Source: Escherichia sp. ESNIH1 (GTDB lineage: Bacteria; Pseudomonadota; Gammaproteobacteria; Enterobacterales; Enterobacteriaceae). Taken from it: a stretch of 64,000 nucleotides of DNA. The notes below the pieces were generated by a model, which made no database searches, was not told the DNA's origin, and worked only from the letters and a program-made list of their open reading frames with translations. The translations under genes were made by a program, and so were the position numbers. The stretch lies in NCBI GenBank assembly GCA_002918705.1, contig PQKR01000004.1, forward strand, positions 346,213 to 410,212, written 5' to 3'. Shown piece after piece: positions 36,140 through 44,924 of this stretch; positions within the stretch are counted from its first letter, which is position 1; every line of letters starts with the position of its first letter.

Positions 36140-37441
36140 ATGAAAAAACATAACCGAGCGTTACTCAGCGTGGCGATTGTTGCGCTACTCAGCGCCTGTG
36201 ATAACGGCGCAGCTGTCGATCCGCAGAAGCAGATGGGACCGAACCCGGAGCTGCCGCAGGCGCAAAATTTCCTGCTGCCGCCGATGCAGGTACCGGAAGG
36301 CGTGCCGTGGAAAGAGGGCGAGAAGCCAACCGTTCCCGCTGGGCTCCAGATTGAAAAAATTGCCGATGGCCTGAAGCATCCGCGCCAAATCTACGTTTTA
36401 CCGAATAATGATGTACTGGTGGCGGAGTCAAACAGCACACCGAAACCCACTACGCGACCCAAGCAGCTGATTATGGGCCTGGTACAGAGTGCCTCCGGTA
36501 AGGCAGGAAAAGGCGGCGACAGCATTACCCTGCTGCGCAACGTCAACGGCAAATGGGAGAAGCACACCTTTATTGAGGATCTGCATTCGCCGTTTGGCAT
36601 TCAGCTGATCGGCAATATGCTGTGGGTGGCCAATGCTGACAGCCTGGTTAAGTTCCCCTATGAAACGGGACAAACCTCCATCAGCGTGCCCGCACAGGAG
36701 GTCACCGAACTGCCCGGCGGCCCGATCAACCACCACTGGACCAAATCTCTGCTCGCCAGCCCTGACGGCAGCAAGCTGTACGTTGGCGTCGGATCCAACA
36801 GTAATATTACGGAGAACGGTATCGGGGCGGAGTATCGCCGGGCAGCTATTCTCGAAGTCGACGCCGCCAGCGGGGCAAGCCGCATCTACGCCAGCGGCCT
36901 GCGCAATCCCACCGGACTGGGGTGGGAGCCGCAGAGCGGCAAGCTGTGGGCTATCGTCAATGAACGAGATGAGATCGGCTCCGATCTGGTGCCGGACTAC
37001 ATGACTTCGGTACAGGAGAACGGTTTCTACGGCTGGCCCTACAGCTACTTTGGCCAGCACGTTGATGAACGCGCTCAGCCGCAGCGGCCAGATCTGGTCG
37101 AGAAGGCTATCAAGCCCGACTACGCCATTAGCTCACACGTCGCGCCGCTCGGTCTCCTGTTCTATACCGGAGATAATATGCCGCAGTATCGCGGCGGTGC
37201 GTTCGTCAGCGAACACGGCAGCTGGAACCGCAAGCCGCTCAACGGCTACCAGGTGATGTGGGTCAAATTTGAAAATGGGCAGCCGGTAGGGTTACCGCAG
37301 CCGGTAGTTACGGGCTTCTTAACCGACGACCAGAAGCAGGTACGCGGCCTGCCGGTCGGGCTGGGGATGGATGCCCAGGGCGGACTGATTATTGCCGACG
37401 ATGCTGGCAACGCCGTCTGGCGGGTCAGCGCCGCCCAATAG
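36140..37441 (+). CDS. sorbosone/glucose dehydrogenase-like lipoprotein, PQQ-type fold
   Basis: A 433-residue lipoprotein with lipobox LLSAC and acylated Cys20, so it is anchored facing the periplasm. The body is a six-bladed beta-propeller of the glucose/sorbosone dehydrogenase family, with LHSPFGIQLIGNMLWVANAD, GLRNPTGLGWEPQSGKLWAI, NERDEIGSDLVPDYMTSVQ and FVSEHGSWNRKP. Members commonly use PQQ to oxidise aldoses or aldehydes. This one could be such an enzyme, fed with PQQ imported by PqqU at 1.8 kb. Neither the substrate nor the cofactor can be proven from sequence. Confidence 0.83.
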   Translation: MKKHNRALLSVAIVALLSACDNGAAVDPQKQMGPNPELPQAQNFLLPPMQVPEGVPWKEGEKPTVPAGLQIEKIADGLKHPRQIYVLPNNDVLVAESNSTPKPTTRPKQLIMGLVQSASGKAGKGGDSITLLRNVNGKWEKHTFIEDLHSPFGIQLIGNMLWVANADSLVKFPYETGQTSISVPAQEVTELPGGPINHHWTKSLLASPDGSKLYVGVGSNSNITENGIGAEYRRAAILEVDAASGASRIYASGLRNPTGLGWEPQSGKLWAIVNERDEIGSDLVPDYMTSVQENGFYGWPYSYFGQHVDERAQPQRPDLVEKAIKPDYAISSHVAPLGLLFYTGDNMPQYRGGAFVSEHGSWNRKPLNGYQVMWVKFENGQPVGLPQPVVTGFLTDDQKQVRGLPVGLGMDAQGGLIIADDAGNAVWRVSAAQ

Positions 37442-37461
37442 CGGAAAAGTAGAGGAGAAGT

Positions 37462-37490
37462 AAAAAGGCTGCCAGAGGGCAGCCTTTTTT
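37462..37490. terminator. bidirectional terminator between dehydrogenase and ascG-like gene
   Basis: A perfect 12-bp stem AAAAAGGCTGCC (37462-37473) and GGCAGCCTTTTT (37478-37489), AGAG loop, with T runs on both strands. It overlaps the first base or two of the stop codon of the minus-strand regulator. Confidence 0.9.
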
Positions 37491-38499
37491 AACGCTTTCG
37501 CTTAGCCACGGAGTCTCTGACGATCAGCGAGCCTTCGTGCAGGGAGTGCGGGGCGCTGTTATCGTCGCTTTCAGGAGAGAGCAAAATGCGCACCGCATCG
37601 CGGATCATCTCATCCATCGGAATATGGACGGTGGTCAAGGTCGGGGTGAAGTAGCGGCCGATGATGGAGTCATCGAACCCGGCAACGGAGATGTCGTTTG
37701 GCACCCGCAGGCCATTGTCGATCATCGCCTTGGTCACCCCGATGGCCATGTCATCGTTAGCGGCCAGAATACAGCTCATCGGCCGGTCTTTTTTCAGCAG
37801 GGCACAGCCCGCCTCGTAGCCGCTTTCAGTGCTCCAGCTGCCGCGTACGATAAGCGTTTCATCAGGGGTCAATCCGGCAGCACTAAACGCATCGCGGTAG
37901 CCAGCAAGGCGGCTGTCACCCGTGGGCGAACCCTCGCCGCCAGCAACAAAAGCAATATCGCGATGCCCCTGGTCAAGCAGATACTCCACCATGCGCATGC
38001 TGCCCTGGTAGTGATCGACAAATACCGAGCTGCTGCGGTTGCGCTTTAGCTCGCGGTTGATCACAACGATAGGCACGCTGCTCGCATCAATGATGTCATC
38101 CAGCTCATCCACGCTGAGATATTTGGGGTAGATCATGATCGCCTCACAGCGCAGCTGCACCAGGAAGTTGATAGCGTTACGCTCATCCTCCCGGCTGTGC
38201 TTGCCGTCAGCCAGCACCAGCTGACGCTGGAGATCTTCGCTGCAGGTCGCCGCCTGGTAGATCATCGCTGAGAAGAACGGCCCGTTATACAGGCCGTTGG
38301 TGATCACCAATCCTACCGAGTTGGAGCGGCTGGTCGCCAGCGTGCGCGCCAGCAGGTTAGGGCGATATCCCGTCTCCTCAATGGCCTTAAAGATGCGCGC
38401 TTTAACCTCTTCGCTGACCACTACCTTACCGTTCAGCGCACGGGAGACCGTAGCTTTTGAGACGCCCGCCCGCCTGGCGACATCCAGTATCGTGACCAT
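37489..38499 (-). CDS. LacI-family regulator, AscG-like
   Basis: A 336-residue repressor with the helix-turn-helix TILDVARRAGVSKATVSRAL at residues 3-22, the hinge ARTLATSRSNSVGLVITNGL, and a sugar-binding-type sensor domain. It resembles E. coli AscG closely, including LADGKHSREDERNAI and CEAIMIYPKYLSVDELDDII. It lies 27 bp after a beta-glucoside PTS gene in the same operon. Upstream of the PTS gene are two palindromes TGAAACCGGTTTCA-like, the sequence I recall for AscG operators, so autoregulation of the operon is likely. Confidence 0.88.
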   Translation of the reverse strand: MVTILDVARRAGVSKATVSRALNGKVVVSEEVKARIFKAIEETGYRPNLLARTLATSRSNSVGLVITNGLYNGPFFSAMIYQAATCSEDLQRQLVLADGKHSREDERNAINFLVQLRCEAIMIYPKYLSVDELDDIIDASSVPIVVINRELKRNRSSSVFVDHYQGSMRMVEYLLDQGHRDIAFVAGGEGSPTGDSRLAGYRDAFSAAGLTPDETLIVRGSWSTESGYEAGCALLKKDRPMSCILAANDDMAIGVTKAMIDNGLRVPNDISVAGFDDSIIGRYFTPTLTTVHIPMDEMIRDAVRILLSPESDDNSAPHSLHEGSLIVRDSVAKRKR

Positions 38500-38526
38500 A
38501 ACACTCCCCAGTTAGTTAACAGCGTA

Positions 38527-40416
38527 TCAGGAGACGGTCATCAACGGCATCTCCTGACGAATGGTACCCCCGGACTGGAGCTTCGTCAGCTGAAACTCAT
38601 CGCTGTTGATCACCAGCACCGGCGTGGTCAGATCGTATCCGGCACGCTCGATGGCCTCTTTATCAAACTCCAGCAGCGGCGTACCGGCTTTGACGATATC
38701 GCCTTCCTTCACCAGCGGGCGGAAGTGCTCGCCCTGTAAATTCACGGTGTTTAATCCAACGTGGATCAGTAGCTCAGCCCCGTTCTCGCAGGCCAGGCCA
38801 ATGGCGTGGCGTGAGTCGATCACTGTCTCCACCCGGGCGTCGCAGGGCGCAACCACTTTACCTTCATGAGGACGAATAGCAACGCCGTCGCCCAGCACCT
38901 TTTGCGAAAATGCCTCATCTGCGACCTCTTCCAGGGCGATGACATCGCCACTGAGCGGGCTATGCAGCGCCAGGCTGCTCTTCGCCGCTGCGGTTGAGGG
39001 GGTGCTGACCGGGGCGGACTCTGGTGCGTCGGTAAGCGTCTCTTTCGCTACCGGATCGTCAAAGCCAACAAACTGCACCAGTATAATAGTCAGGACGATA
39101 GCCGTTGCGCTACCGGCAAGTTCACCGATGAAAGACATCGGCGCATCCGGGCTAATGGCGTTTACCAGGGTAAACAGGCCCGGCAGCGCCGCGTAGGCAT
39201 AGTAGAGAGAGCCAAACAGACTGGCAACCACTGCACCCACCGCACCACCGATGCAGCCGCAGATAAATGGTTTTTTAAAGCGCAGCGTCACGCCGTAGAT
39301 GGCTGGCTCAGTAATGCCAAAGATGGCCGTTACGCCCGCTGACAGGGAAGTCGTCTTCAGCTCGCGGTTACGGCTCTTCAGGAACACGCCAAACACGGCG
39401 GCCATCTGGCCGATCACGGCGATGGTTTGATAGGCCTGGAAGGAGTCATATCCCTGCGTGTCAAAGTTGGCCATGATCACTGGGGTAATGCCCCAATGCA
39501 CGCCGAAAATAACAATGATCTGCCATATGCCGCCGATGAGGGCAGCGGCCACCGCAGGCGCGGCGGCAAACAGGGCGTTGTAGCCGCTGGCAATACCCAT
39601 TGCAGCCCAGGTTGTAATCGGCCCAATGACGATAAGCGTCAGTGGAACGATGATCACAAAGCAGATCAGCGGGGTGAACAGGGCGCTGACGACCTCCGGC
39701 AGGGCCTTCTCGACACGCTTCTCAAGCCACGAGAGCGCCCAGACCAGGAACAGCGGCGGCAGCACCGATGAGGTGTAGACTGTTTTTGCCAGTGGAATAA
39801 ACAGGAAGGTAATGGTCTCCCCATTAGCAATGCGGCCCGCCATCGCCGACCATTCGGGATTGATCAGCGCACAGCAGCAGAGCACGGCGATAAACGGGTT
39901 ACATTTGAAGTGGCGCGCGGCGGTAATGGCGATAAAGACCGGCAGGAAAGCAAACGGCGTCCACGACATAAAGTTGAGAATAGCAAAAGTGCCGGTAGTT
40001 TTAAGATCGGCATCGATTAGGCCAACGACGATCAGCAGGCCCTGTAAAATCCCGGCGGCGGCAAGGATATAGACAATAGGCGCGAACACGGCGGACATGG
40101 TGGCGATCACCGCATCCAGCCAGCGGGTTTTCGGTTTGTTAGCGGTGCCGGTGTGGTCTTCGCCGATGAGCGCCGAAAGCGCGTTAAACACATCGGCGAC
40201 GTGGGTACCAATAACAACCTGGAACTGGCCGCCGCTCTCTACCACGGCAATCACGCCGGGCAGGTTCTGGATCCGACTTTTCGCCTCGGCAGGAGTATTG
40301 TTTAAAACCAGACGTAAACGGGTGGCGCAGCGGGTAAAGCTACTGATATTCGCTTCTCCACCCACCTCATGAAGAATGTCACTGGCTAACTTATTGTAAT
40401 CCCTAATAACGGCCAT
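38527..40416 (-). CDS. beta-glucoside-type PTS enzyme IIBCA
   Basis: A 629-residue phosphotransferase permease. The EIIB domain holds the phospho-cysteine in ISSFTRCATRLRL near residue 27. The EIIC membrane domain spans about residues 105-460 (ITEPAIYGVTLRFKKPFICG). The C-terminal EIIA domain has the phospho-histidine in AELLIHVGLNTVNLQGEHF near residue 545. It resembles BglF and imports and phosphorylates a beta-glucoside. No phospho-beta-glucosidase is next to it; the following gene is the AscG-like repressor. The sugar is not known. Confidence 0.92.
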   Translation of the reverse strand: MAVIRDYNKLASDILHEVGGEANISSFTRCATRLRLVLNNTPAEAKSRIQNLPGVIAVVESGGQFQVVIGTHVADVFNALSALIGEDHTGTANKPKTRWLDAVIATMSAVFAPIVYILAAAGILQGLLIVVGLIDADLKTTGTFAILNFMSWTPFAFLPVFIAITAARHFKCNPFIAVLCCCALINPEWSAMAGRIANGETITFLFIPLAKTVYTSSVLPPLFLVWALSWLEKRVEKALPEVVSALFTPLICFVIIVPLTLIVIGPITTWAAMGIASGYNALFAAAPAVAAALIGGIWQIIVIFGVHWGITPVIMANFDTQGYDSFQAYQTIAVIGQMAAVFGVFLKSRNRELKTTSLSAGVTAIFGITEPAIYGVTLRFKKPFICGCIGGAVGAVVASLFGSLYYAYAALPGLFTLVNAISPDAPMSFIGELAGSATAIVLTIILVQFVGFDDPVAKETLTDAPESAPVSTPSTAAAKSSLALHSPLSGDVIALEEVADEAFSQKVLGDGVAIRPHEGKVVAPCDARVETVIDSRHAIGLACENGAELLIHVGLNTVNLQGEHFRPLVKEGDIVKAGTPLLEFDKEAIERAGYDLTTPVLVINSDEFQLTKLQSGGTIRQEMPLMTVS

Positions 40417-40460
40417 TCTGATGTACCTTTTTTATAGGTTATGAGTGTGTGACTTTTATT

Positions 40461-40474
40461 TGAAACCGGTTTCA
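40461..40474. promoter_or_regulatory. LacI-type operator O1 of the PTS operon
   Basis: TGAAACCGGTTTCA is a perfect 14-bp palindrome, 45 bp upstream of the PTS start. It equals the operator I recall for E. coli AscG. The AscG-like repressor of the same operon is the likely binder. Confidence 0.8.
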
Positions 40475-40496
40475 TGCTAGCAGTGAACAGCCCCCT

Positions 40497-40510
40497 TGCA
40501 ACCGGTTTCA
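40497..40510. promoter_or_regulatory. LacI-type operator O2 of the PTS operon
   Basis: TGCAACCGGTTTCA is a near-perfect second copy of O1, with centres 36 bp apart. The pair could hold a repressor tetramer or flank the promoter. Confidence 0.72.
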
Positions 40511-40660
40511 TGGCTAAAATGTGGGCTGAATCACAGAGGAAAGCGAGAGAAAAAGAGTGTGGGTTATTACGCAGAGTCGTAAGAAGGGCGTATCGTCCCT
40601 GGCCTCAATAAGGGTAGAGTAAAGCGAAGATCTCATTACTGTCCTGGAGCATGCATAACG

Positions 40661-41167
40661 ATGGATTACCTCTCTGGAATTATCGTTCATACGCCGCTCT
40701 GGGTGTGGGCGTTGTTTATCTATCTACTGGTACGCGGCATCAAGGCGCGTCAGCCCGCAACGGTGCAGCTTGAAAAGCTGCTGATTGTGCCTGCGATCTT
40801 CCTGATATGGGATATCTACGATTTAATCGCCTTTCGCCCCCCGACGGTGGGGACATGGACGATGTGGGTGACAGGAGTGCTGGCCGGGGCAGCGATAGGC
40901 TATAAGCTTATTAATCCAAAACGCATTCAGCCAGGCAGCGAACCCCGAAGCCTGCAACGGCCCGGGGACTACAGCGTCTTACCGCTGATGATGATCGCGT
41001 TTCTCACCAAGTATGTGTTCGCCGTACTTACCGCTATTTCACCCGCCGCGATGGCGCAGCCGGGATTAAGTGGGTTCGCAGTTGTCTCCGGCGGCGTCTT
41101 TGCAGGAACATTCATGGGTAAATTTATGCACTATGTCCGCTGCTATGCCGCATTTAACAGAAATTAA
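40661..41167 (+). CDS. small multi-pass membrane protein, DUF6622-like
   Basis: A 168-residue inner-membrane protein with about five hydrophobic segments. It begins MDYLSGIIVHTPLWVWALFI, and a mid part LLIVPAIFLIWDIYDLI suggests a domain of unknown function (DUF6622-like) by my recollection. No active-site motif is visible. Its last 35 bases overlap the next gene, so the two are probably coupled. It is divergent from the PTS operon, 244 bp away. Confidence 0.65.
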   Translation: MDYLSGIIVHTPLWVWALFIYLLVRGIKARQPATVQLEKLLIVPAIFLIWDIYDLIAFRPPTVGTWTMWVTGVLAGAAIGYKLINPKRIQPGSEPRSLQRPGDYSVLPLMMIAFLTKYVFAVLTAISPAAMAQPGLSGFAVVSGGVFAGTFMGKFMHYVRCYAAFNRN

Positions 41168-42257
41168 TTATCATGCCGGGCGTGAAATTGACACCTGTGA
41201 GATTTCGCTTGCGGGTAATCCTGACACCAACGAACAGTTAAAAAAGGTTGAACGCTTTTGCGGCTATTATGATGCATTGAATCAGGAAGAGAAGAAGAGG
41301 GCGATCTATCAGCATTTGACCGGCCATCTTCCTCCTGTTTCTGTGAACGAGGCAAAGGCGTTAGCCCTGAAGAAAAGAGCGTTGACCGGGAGAGAGCTCG
41401 GCGAGATCGCGCGACAGCAGATCCGTGAGATTACCGCGTATCATGCCGCTGTAAACGCCTGGTTTGCAGATTGCGATAATAATTGGGAGCACATTATTCC
41501 GCAGGAGACGCTGGTGCTGCACTACAGCGGGCAGAACACAATGGCCGCTCAGTTTGTTGCGAAAGTCAACGGTGTGGTAGCCCATACTGCGTTAACCTAT
41601 TTTGAAAACCAGCGTCGTCATATGCGTCATACGGGCACCCGCTGGCTTATTATCGATAAGAAAAAACATTCACAATCGCTGCCTATTGCTGCCGATACCG
41701 CGTTACATGACGTTCTCAATTTTTATTATCATGAGCAGGATGAGAATGTGCGCATCTATAATTTTAAAGGTCAGCCGCTAAGGAAGGTTAACTGCCCTCC
41801 AGAGACCTCACTTGCCGCGATTTTTGATCATGAAGTGGCCCGCAAAAATTACGAAAAGACGCAGGCGAGCTTACTGAAAGAGCAGGGAGATGTGGCCTCG
41901 GCAATTCAGCTCAACCAGCAATGCTATGCCAGGGATCCGCTTTGGCAGCAGGAGCGACACAACGGTAATGTGCCTGATAAGTCCGATGCCGTGGCGGATG
42001 TCTCCTACTATCTGGCTATCGCAAACAGTGACAGCGTCACGTATATCAGCAGCGTTGACGCTGAGGGGCAGGAGAGGATAACCCTAACCAAGATTACCCT
42101 TACAACTGCAGACAAAATCGCGGCGGTCGAGGCAAGGCTTACGGCGACGTTGGGAAGAGAGCCTCAGCGTGAGGAGATAAGAGAGGTCCTGGTACGATTT
42201 GGACTAGACCCGCGCGGCTCCGGTCGGCCGGGTAAAGCGGAGTCCTCACCCGGCTGA
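41133..42257 (+). CDS. hypothetical protein of unknown family
   Basis: A protein of 374 residues (370 from the alternative ATG at 41145) that I do not recognise. It has no signal peptide or membrane segment. The middle is basic, with ENQRRHMRHTGTRWLIIDKK followed by an extended beta-rich stretch, then a helical part (ARKNYEKTQASLLKEQGDVA) that could be one TPR-like repeat, and a charged tail. The upstream gene overlaps it by 35 bases, and neither start has a good ribosome site, implying coupling. The A+T content is higher than in its flanks and suggests acquisition. Confidence 0.6.
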   Translation: MSAAMPHLTEINYHAGREIDTCEISLAGNPDTNEQLKKVERFCGYYDALNQEEKKRAIYQHLTGHLPPVSVNEAKALALKKRALTGRELGEIARQQIREITAYHAAVNAWFADCDNNWEHIIPQETLVLHYSGQNTMAAQFVAKVNGVVAHTALTYFENQRRHMRHTGTRWLIIDKKKHSQSLPIAADTALHDVLNFYYHEQDENVRIYNFKGQPLRKVNCPPETSLAAIFDHEVARKNYEKTQASLLKEQGDVASAIQLNQQCYARDPLWQQERHNGNVPDKSDAVADVSYYLAIANSDSVTYISSVDAEGQERITLTKITLTTADKIAAVEARLTATLGREPQREEIREVLVRFGLDPRGSGRPGKAESSPG

Positions 42258-42266
42258 GGCCGCAAC

Positions 42267-42296
42267 GCCTGATGGCACTGCGCTTATCAGGCCTAC
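42267..42296. repeat. REP element
   Basis: GCCTGAT (42267-42273) and ATCAGGC (42286-42292) flank GGCACTGCGCTT and are followed by CTAC, the standard enterobacterial REP layout. It lies between the unknown gene and the ariR stop. Confidence 0.8.
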
Positions 42297-42312
42297 ATCA
42301 CTTCAGCATTAA

Positions 42313-42594
42313 TCAAATATCATCCATCGTATGGTCGACGACGATCTCCAGCGTCTTGCGAATAATGTCGCTCTTCACCACATCATGAGTGGATTCAATA
42401 GCCTGAATGAGATGCAGGATAATCGCTTTGTTGGTGAGCTGACCGCCGGATGCAAGGATCGATCTGACTACTGCCCCTAACACCGTTGACTCATCGGCCA
42501 AAATCTCACCCGCATTGCGGAAGTAGGCGGAGAGGGCCGTATCTGGCAGCGCTTCAAAAGGGTCTGATGATTGCTGGAGCATAGCCTGAAGCAT
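42313..42594 (-). CDS. ariR: biofilm/acid-resistance regulator AriR (YmgB)
   Basis: A 93-residue small helical protein clearly homologous to E. coli AriR (88 residues): LSAYFRNAGEILADESTVLG, then LTNKAIILHLIQAIESTHDV and a terminal IRKTLEIVVDHTMDDI. AriR forms dimers and affects biofilm and acid resistance through the Rcs system. It is the last gene of a minus-strand ycgZ-ymgA-ariR operon driven from the BluR-controlled region at 43.4 kb. The start may be 42594 or the ATG four codons later; neither has a strong ribosome site. YmgC is not seen. Confidence 0.9.
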   Translation of the reverse strand: MLQAMLQQSSDPFEALPDTALSAYFRNAGEILADESTVLGAVVRSILASGGQLTNKAIILHLIQAIESTHDVVKSDIIRKTLEIVVDHTMDDI

Positions 42595-42632
42595 AGGAAT
42601 ATACCGTTAAAAAGTTAGAAAAGTGGATGCAG

Positions 42633-42944
42633 TCAGTGTTTTTTACTGGTGCTCTGCTGTTGGCTATTACCGAACAGTTGAATCACATTATCCTTATGCT
42701 CGCTCTGAGAGTCCTTCTGTTCCCGCCCGGCCTTGTGCCGCATTGATACTTTTGTCGTTTTAGTGATTTCCGCGATGACGCGCCCAAGCGTCTCTCTACG
42801 TCGGATATCCGTCTCTTTCGCTTCCATAGACCGCAGCCTCGTGATAAGCGCCCTGGTATTGACAGGCCCATTCTCACTGAGGAGAGATAAGACGGCTTCT
42901 CCAATTAGCTCATCTGTAAGTTGTTCATTTTCACTTCTGCTCAT
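42633..42944 (-). CDS. ymgA: connector protein YmgA
   Basis: A 103-residue protein matching YmgA in its first half: MSRSENEQLTDELIGEAVLS, then LITRLRSMEAKETDIRRRET. The C-terminal third is hydrophilic and rich in Lys, Gln and Ser (SQSEHKDNVIQLF) and probably unstructured. In E. coli YmgA acts with YmgB in activating Rcs-dependent colanic acid synthesis when BluR is relieved. It lies 145 bp after ycgZ and 38 bp before ariR. Confidence 0.82.
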   Translation of the reverse strand: MSRSENEQLTDELIGEAVLSLLSENGPVNTRALITRLRSMEAKETDIRRRETLGRVIAEITKTTKVSMRHKAGREQKDSQSEHKDNVIQLFGNSQQQSTSKKH

Positions 42945-43089
42945 AACTGTGTCTCTGTTGCCACGCTATTCCCAAAGGGAGACGTAACATGAGTCAGCGC
43001 TTGGTGGAGAAGGTGTCATCTTCCATGAATACCCGCCCACCAAAAGCGACTTAAAACCTAACTATCAGTTGCTGTATATATGCATGTCC

Positions 43090-43329
43090 TTAACGATCAA
43101 ACAGCAGGCCAATCAGCGTGTGGTAATGGCTTTCCTCTTCTGCATCGGACGCCATTTCCAGGCGGCTAAGCAGCTTCGTGCAGATAGCCTTACGGTTCAG
43201 GCTCTGTCCGCTACTCAGGATCTCTACCACGATCTGACCCAGCGTCTCCTGCTGGCTTGGCAGTGCAGCTTTATTGAAATAGCGGGTAATGGCATTAGCT
43301 GTGTTCGGAACATAACCGTTCTGCTGCAT
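43090..43329 (-). CDS. ycgZ: connector protein YcgZ
   Basis: A 79-residue protein closely matching E. coli YcgZ: NAITRYFNKAALPSQQETLG, then SLNRKAICTKLLSRLEMAS and the ending IGLLF. AGGAGT lies seven bases before the ATG at 43329. It is the first gene of the operon divergent from bluF. In E. coli the operon is repressed by BluR and induced by blue light at low temperature through BluF. A strong palindromic site lies 66 bp upstream. Confidence 0.92.
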   Translation of the reverse strand: MQQNGYVPNTANAITRYFNKAALPSQQETLGQIVVEILSSGQSLNRKAICTKLLSRLEMASDAEEESHYHTLIGLLFDR

Positions 43330-43650
43330 ATGTCACTCCTGTAAAATTCAGTAATTTGTGATAACGAGTACAAAGTTATACAAATCACGCAAACTTGTAC
43401 ATAGAAACTGTACAAATTTTCGTAATTTATGTTAGATATTTTTGATATATGCTTATTATCAATAGGTTACATAAAATGGCTGTCAGGTTTTGAGAAAACT
43501 TGTACAGGTATAGCAAAAAGCTGTACTCTTTATAGCGCAGCATACTTATACACGGGAAAGATTGTCTTTAAAATCAGGCACAATCATTACAGGATCTGCG
43601 TGCTGACATTTGTTAAGGTGGCCTTTCACACACTGATCCCCGGAATAACT
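43330..43650. other. divergent ycgZ-bluF control region
   Basis: About 320 AT-rich bases. They contain the palindromic site at 43395-43415, partial copies GTACAA (43368) and TATACAA (43377) nearer ycgZ, and another TTGTACA at 43500. A reading frame in the bluF frame is open through this region, but the family start is at 43651. Confidence 0.6.
43395..43415. promoter_or_regulatory. BluR operator candidate
   Basis: TTGTACA (43395-43401) and TGTACAA (43409-43415) are perfect inverted copies separated by 7 bp. This is the form expected for a MerR-type dimer such as BluR, encoded at 44925. It lies 66 bp upstream of ycgZ. Confidence 0.7.
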
Positions 43651-44871
43651 ATGCTCACAACCATTATTTACCGCAGCCATCTCTGCGACGACGTACCGGT
43701 TAAAATGCTGGAAGAGATGGTTGCTGCAGCAAACCAAAAAAATGGTCACTCTGAGGTGACAGGTATCCTGCTTTTTAACGGGACCCACTTCTTCCAGCTG
43801 CTTGAGGGGCCGGAAGAGAGCGTGTTCAAAATCTACCGCGCTATTTGTCAGGATACCCGTCACTACAACCTCGTTGAGCTGCTATGTGACTATGCCCCTT
43901 CACGCCGGTTTGGTAAGGCGGGGATGGAGCTCTTCGATTTAAGGGAGTATGACCGGGACGATGTGCTGCAGCGCGTGCTGGATAAAGGTACCTCAAAGTA
44001 CCAGCTTACCTATGACGACCGTGCGCTACAGTTCTTCCGCACCTTCGTCGAGGAGCGGGAAAAAGAGAACTATTTTGAGATCCCACCCGCGGATGCCTGG
44101 GATTTCATCACGGATGACAATGCCAGCCGCGCTGAGACGCTGGCGGTGGATGAAACGGCAGAGTGCAGCTTTGCTTTTCAACCGATGATCGATCCTTTTG
44201 CCCGTGAGGTGGTCTCGATTGAAGCCTTGCTGCGTACGCCAGGTGGCGATCTGCCAGAGGCGTGGTTTGCAGGGCTAACGGGAGATGAGGTGTACGAGGC
44301 TGACCTGCGCAGCAAAAAAGTGGCTTTTGCTATGGCTCGCGGGCTGAATATAGGCGAGCAGACGCTGTCGGTTAACCTGCTGCCGATGACGCTGGTGAAG
44401 GTCTCTGGCGCGGTTGATTTTCTTCTGCAGGAGATCCAGGCCAACGGGCTGATCCCAGAGCAGATCATCGTTGAGTTTACCGAGAGCGAAGTTATTTCAC
44501 GTCTCGACGAGTTCACTGACGCGGTGAGGCAGTTAAAGTCAGCAGGTATTCGTGTCGCCATCGATCACTTTGGCGCGGGCTTTGCCGGTCTGCTGCTGCT
44601 GGCGCAGTTTCAGCCGGACAGGATTAAAATTAACCGCGACCTGATCAAAGATGTGCATAAAAGTGGCCCGCGGCAGGCAATAATCCAGGCCATTATTAAG
44701 TGTTGTAGTTCGCTGGAGATCCTGGTCTCCGCGGTAGGCGTTGAGCGGCCTGAGGAGTGGATGTGGCTGGAGTCGGCTGGCATATCACAGTTCCAGGGCT
44801 ACCTGTTTGCCCGTCCTGATTTTGCCGGCATTCCTGCCGTGGCATGGCCTGAAAAGCGGGCGGGTTTATGA
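43651..44871 (+). CDS. bluF: blue-light sensor BluF (BLUF-EAL)
   Basis: A 406-residue protein, close to E. coli BluF (403). The BLUF domain (residues 1-95) holds the flavin-switch residues Tyr7 (TIIYRSH), Asn31 and Gln49 (HFFQLLEGPEE). A linker and an EAL-type domain follow (about 165-400). EALLR is kept, but the later metal motif reads DHFGAGFAGL instead of DDFGTGYSSL, so c-di-GMP hydrolysis is unlikely. The lit protein binds BluR and frees it from DNA. bluR follows after 53 bp. Confidence 0.94.
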   Translation: MLTTIIYRSHLCDDVPVKMLEEMVAAANQKNGHSEVTGILLFNGTHFFQLLEGPEESVFKIYRAICQDTRHYNLVELLCDYAPSRRFGKAGMELFDLREYDRDDVLQRVLDKGTSKYQLTYDDRALQFFRTFVEEREKENYFEIPPADAWDFITDDNASRAETLAVDETAECSFAFQPMIDPFAREVVSIEALLRTPGGDLPEAWFAGLTGDEVYEADLRSKKVAFAMARGLNIGEQTLSVNLLPMTLVKVSGAVDFLLQEIQANGLIPEQIIVEFTESEVISRLDEFTDAVRQLKSAGIRVAIDHFGAGFAGLLLLAQFQPDRIKINRDLIKDVHKSGPRQAIIQAIIKCCSSLEILVSAVGVERPEEWMWLESAGISQFQGYLFARPDFAGIPAVAWPEKRAGL

Positions 44872-44924
44872 GATAATGATAGCGTTTGAATATGAGCATA
44901 GCGGCGTTGAGTTTAGGGGAGTTG

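Noticed and set aside
43429..43650. N-terminal extension of BluF by 74 residues
   Set aside because: Homologues start with MLTTIIYRSH at 43651, and the extension region carries the operator and promoter sequences.
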